Shown here one piece after another: positions 6,177 through 6,855 of a stretch of DNA of 6,855 bases. The translations under genes and the position numbers were made by a program. The DNA is from JAJYBV01 sp021812265. GTDB lineage: Bacteria; Chloroflexota; Ktedonobacteria; Ktedonobacterales; JACDGC01. Below the pieces are notes generated by a model. The model worked only from the letters and a program-made list of their open reading frames with translations, was not told the DNA's origin and did not search any database. How positions within the stretch are numbered: position 1 is the first letter of the stretch; every line of letters begins with the position of its first letter. The DNA lies in the NCBI GenBank assembly GCA_027459525.1, contig DAIDIC010000014.1, positions 1 through 6,855 of the forward strand, in the 5' to 3' direction.

Positions 6177-6208
6177 ACCGGATATAGACACAATCTTCTA
6201 TATCCGGT
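6177..6208. terminator. Bidirectional terminator between convergent genes
   Basis: ACCGGATATAG (6177-6187) pairs perfectly with CTATATCCGGT (6198-6208) over a 10-nt loop, an 11-bp stem. It sits between the stop of the MFS gene and the end of the minus-strand gene. On the minus strand the stem is followed by ATTTTAT, on the plus strand by TGTATT. Neither T-tract is strong, so termination may be partial, but the position fits a shared terminator. Confidence 0.75.
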
Positions 6209-6231
6209 TGTATTGCTGTGGGCTTAGAGAA

Positions 6232-6813
6232 CTATGGCATAAACGTTAATGTTACATAATTAAAGTGGCCGGTGGTTCCATCGGCGGCGCGAAAACTGAT
6301 CACTGCCCCGGATATCCCCGTGGTGGTTATTCCCCCGTGCAGTCCCGGCTCCAACACTTCTGCAGTTGGGATTGGCGTAATATTATTTGCCATATCTTTG
6401 CATTCATCTATCTCTTCCAACTGCACTGTAATAACACCCTGCTTGCTGTTTGTCTTCAATTCTCCGGTGGTAATAAGGTATACATTGCCGCCAGAAACCA
6501 TACCTGCAGCTCCATTTATCATGTTATATGGATAGTTCATCGGTGTGCCCAGTATAACCCCTTGTGTCGGCGTAGGCGCTACTCCCATTGTTGGTATCGG
6601 TACCGGACACGAAGTTACTAATGGGGCAGGTGTAGTATGTTTATTTAGCGTGCTTTTATATGCGGGAAAAGCAGTGGGTAAAACCTTCCCACCTCCCGAC
6701 GCTGAGCCGCTGAATACCGTTTGCGTTGGCTGCGCCGCTTGCGAGATGATAAGTATCACACCGATTCCCAACGCTGCTATGCTGAGAATGATGATTGAGA
6801 TAGCTTTTTTCAT
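6232..6813 (-). CDS. Membrane-anchored or secreted Pro/Thr-rich protein, function unknown
   Basis: This 193-aa protein starts MKKA followed by a hydrophobic segment (residues 5-24), a signal peptide or uncleaved N-terminal anchor. The region 25-95 is rich in Pro, Thr, Gly and Ser, including PAPLVTSCPVPIPT (62-75) and APTPTQG (79-85), a linker typical of extracytoplasmic proteins. The C-terminal half (about 105-193) looks like a small beta-rich domain: NVYLITTGELKTNSKQGVIT (110-129), VQLEEIDECKD (130-140), then LHGGITTTGISGAVISFRA (158-176) and ADGTTGHFNYVTLTF (177-191). Alternating hydrophobic residues suggest beta strands. Cysteines C69 and C138 are the only two and could form a disulfide. 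The ATG follows GAGGAG (6828-6823) by 9 nt. Its promoter would lie at or beyond the window edge. I cannot assign a family. Confidence 0.82.
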   Translation of the reverse strand: MKKAISIIILSIAALGIGVILIISQAAQPTQTVFSGSASGGGKVLPTAFPAYKSTLNKHTTPAPLVTSCPVPIPTMGVAPTPTQGVILGTPMNYPYNMINGAAGMVSGGNVYLITTGELKTNSKQGVITVQLEEIDECKDMANNITPIPTAEVLEPGLHGGITTTGISGAVISFRAADGTTGHFNYVTLTFMP

Positions 6814-6855
6814 ACTGTTGTTCTCCTCTTGTGTTTCCCATAGAGGGTTTATTTG

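Noticed and set aside
6656..6841. Minus-strand 61-aa frame starting MGNTRGEQQ
   Set aside because: It overlaps the signal-peptide gene in another frame and lacks its own ribosome site.

Overview
This is a bacterial window of low to moderate GC with AT-rich intergenic gaps, strong AGGAGG-type ribosome binding sites and a tRNA gene that encodes its own CCA end. An Rpn-type nuclease, a PccB/MmdA-type carboxyltransferase subunit, a lipoprotein and strong Shine-Dalgarno sites together suggest a Firmicutes-like, possibly anaerobic, organism. This taxonomic guess is inference; nothing in the window fixes it.

Layout. 1-504 (minus) is the N-terminal part of an Rpn-family (PDDEXK_2) recombination-promoting nuclease/putative transposase, cut by the window edge, with a clear sigma70-type promoter upstream. 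739-1754 (plus) is a two-gene operon of secreted proteins, a small Ser/Asn/Gln-rich lipoprotein and a 236-aa exported helical protein. They overlap by ATGA and end at a textbook intrinsic terminator. 1815-1950 is the first copy of a ~136-bp structured intergenic repeat. 1969-3519 (minus) is a full-length acyl-CoA carboxyltransferase beta subunit, of propionyl-CoA carboxylase or methylmalonyl-CoA decarboxylase type. 3829-3919 (minus) is tRNA-Ser(UGA) with its promoter. 4192-4326 is the second repeat copy. 4870-6162 (plus) is a 12-helix MFS transporter resembling the FLVCR/SLC49 group, after a long non-coding leader with several hairpins. A shared bidirectional terminator at 6177-6208 separates it from 6232-6813 (minus), a membrane-anchored Pro/Thr-rich extracytoplasmic protein of unknown function.

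The genes do not form one pathway. They look like independent housekeeping and cell-surface units. No phage, CRISPR, toxin-antitoxin or biosynthetic cluster can be supported. The least explained element is the repeat: two copies 2.4 kb apart, about 87% identical. Its substitutions fall largely in hairpin loops while the stems are kept, which points to a selected RNA or DNA structure rather than simple leftover sequence.
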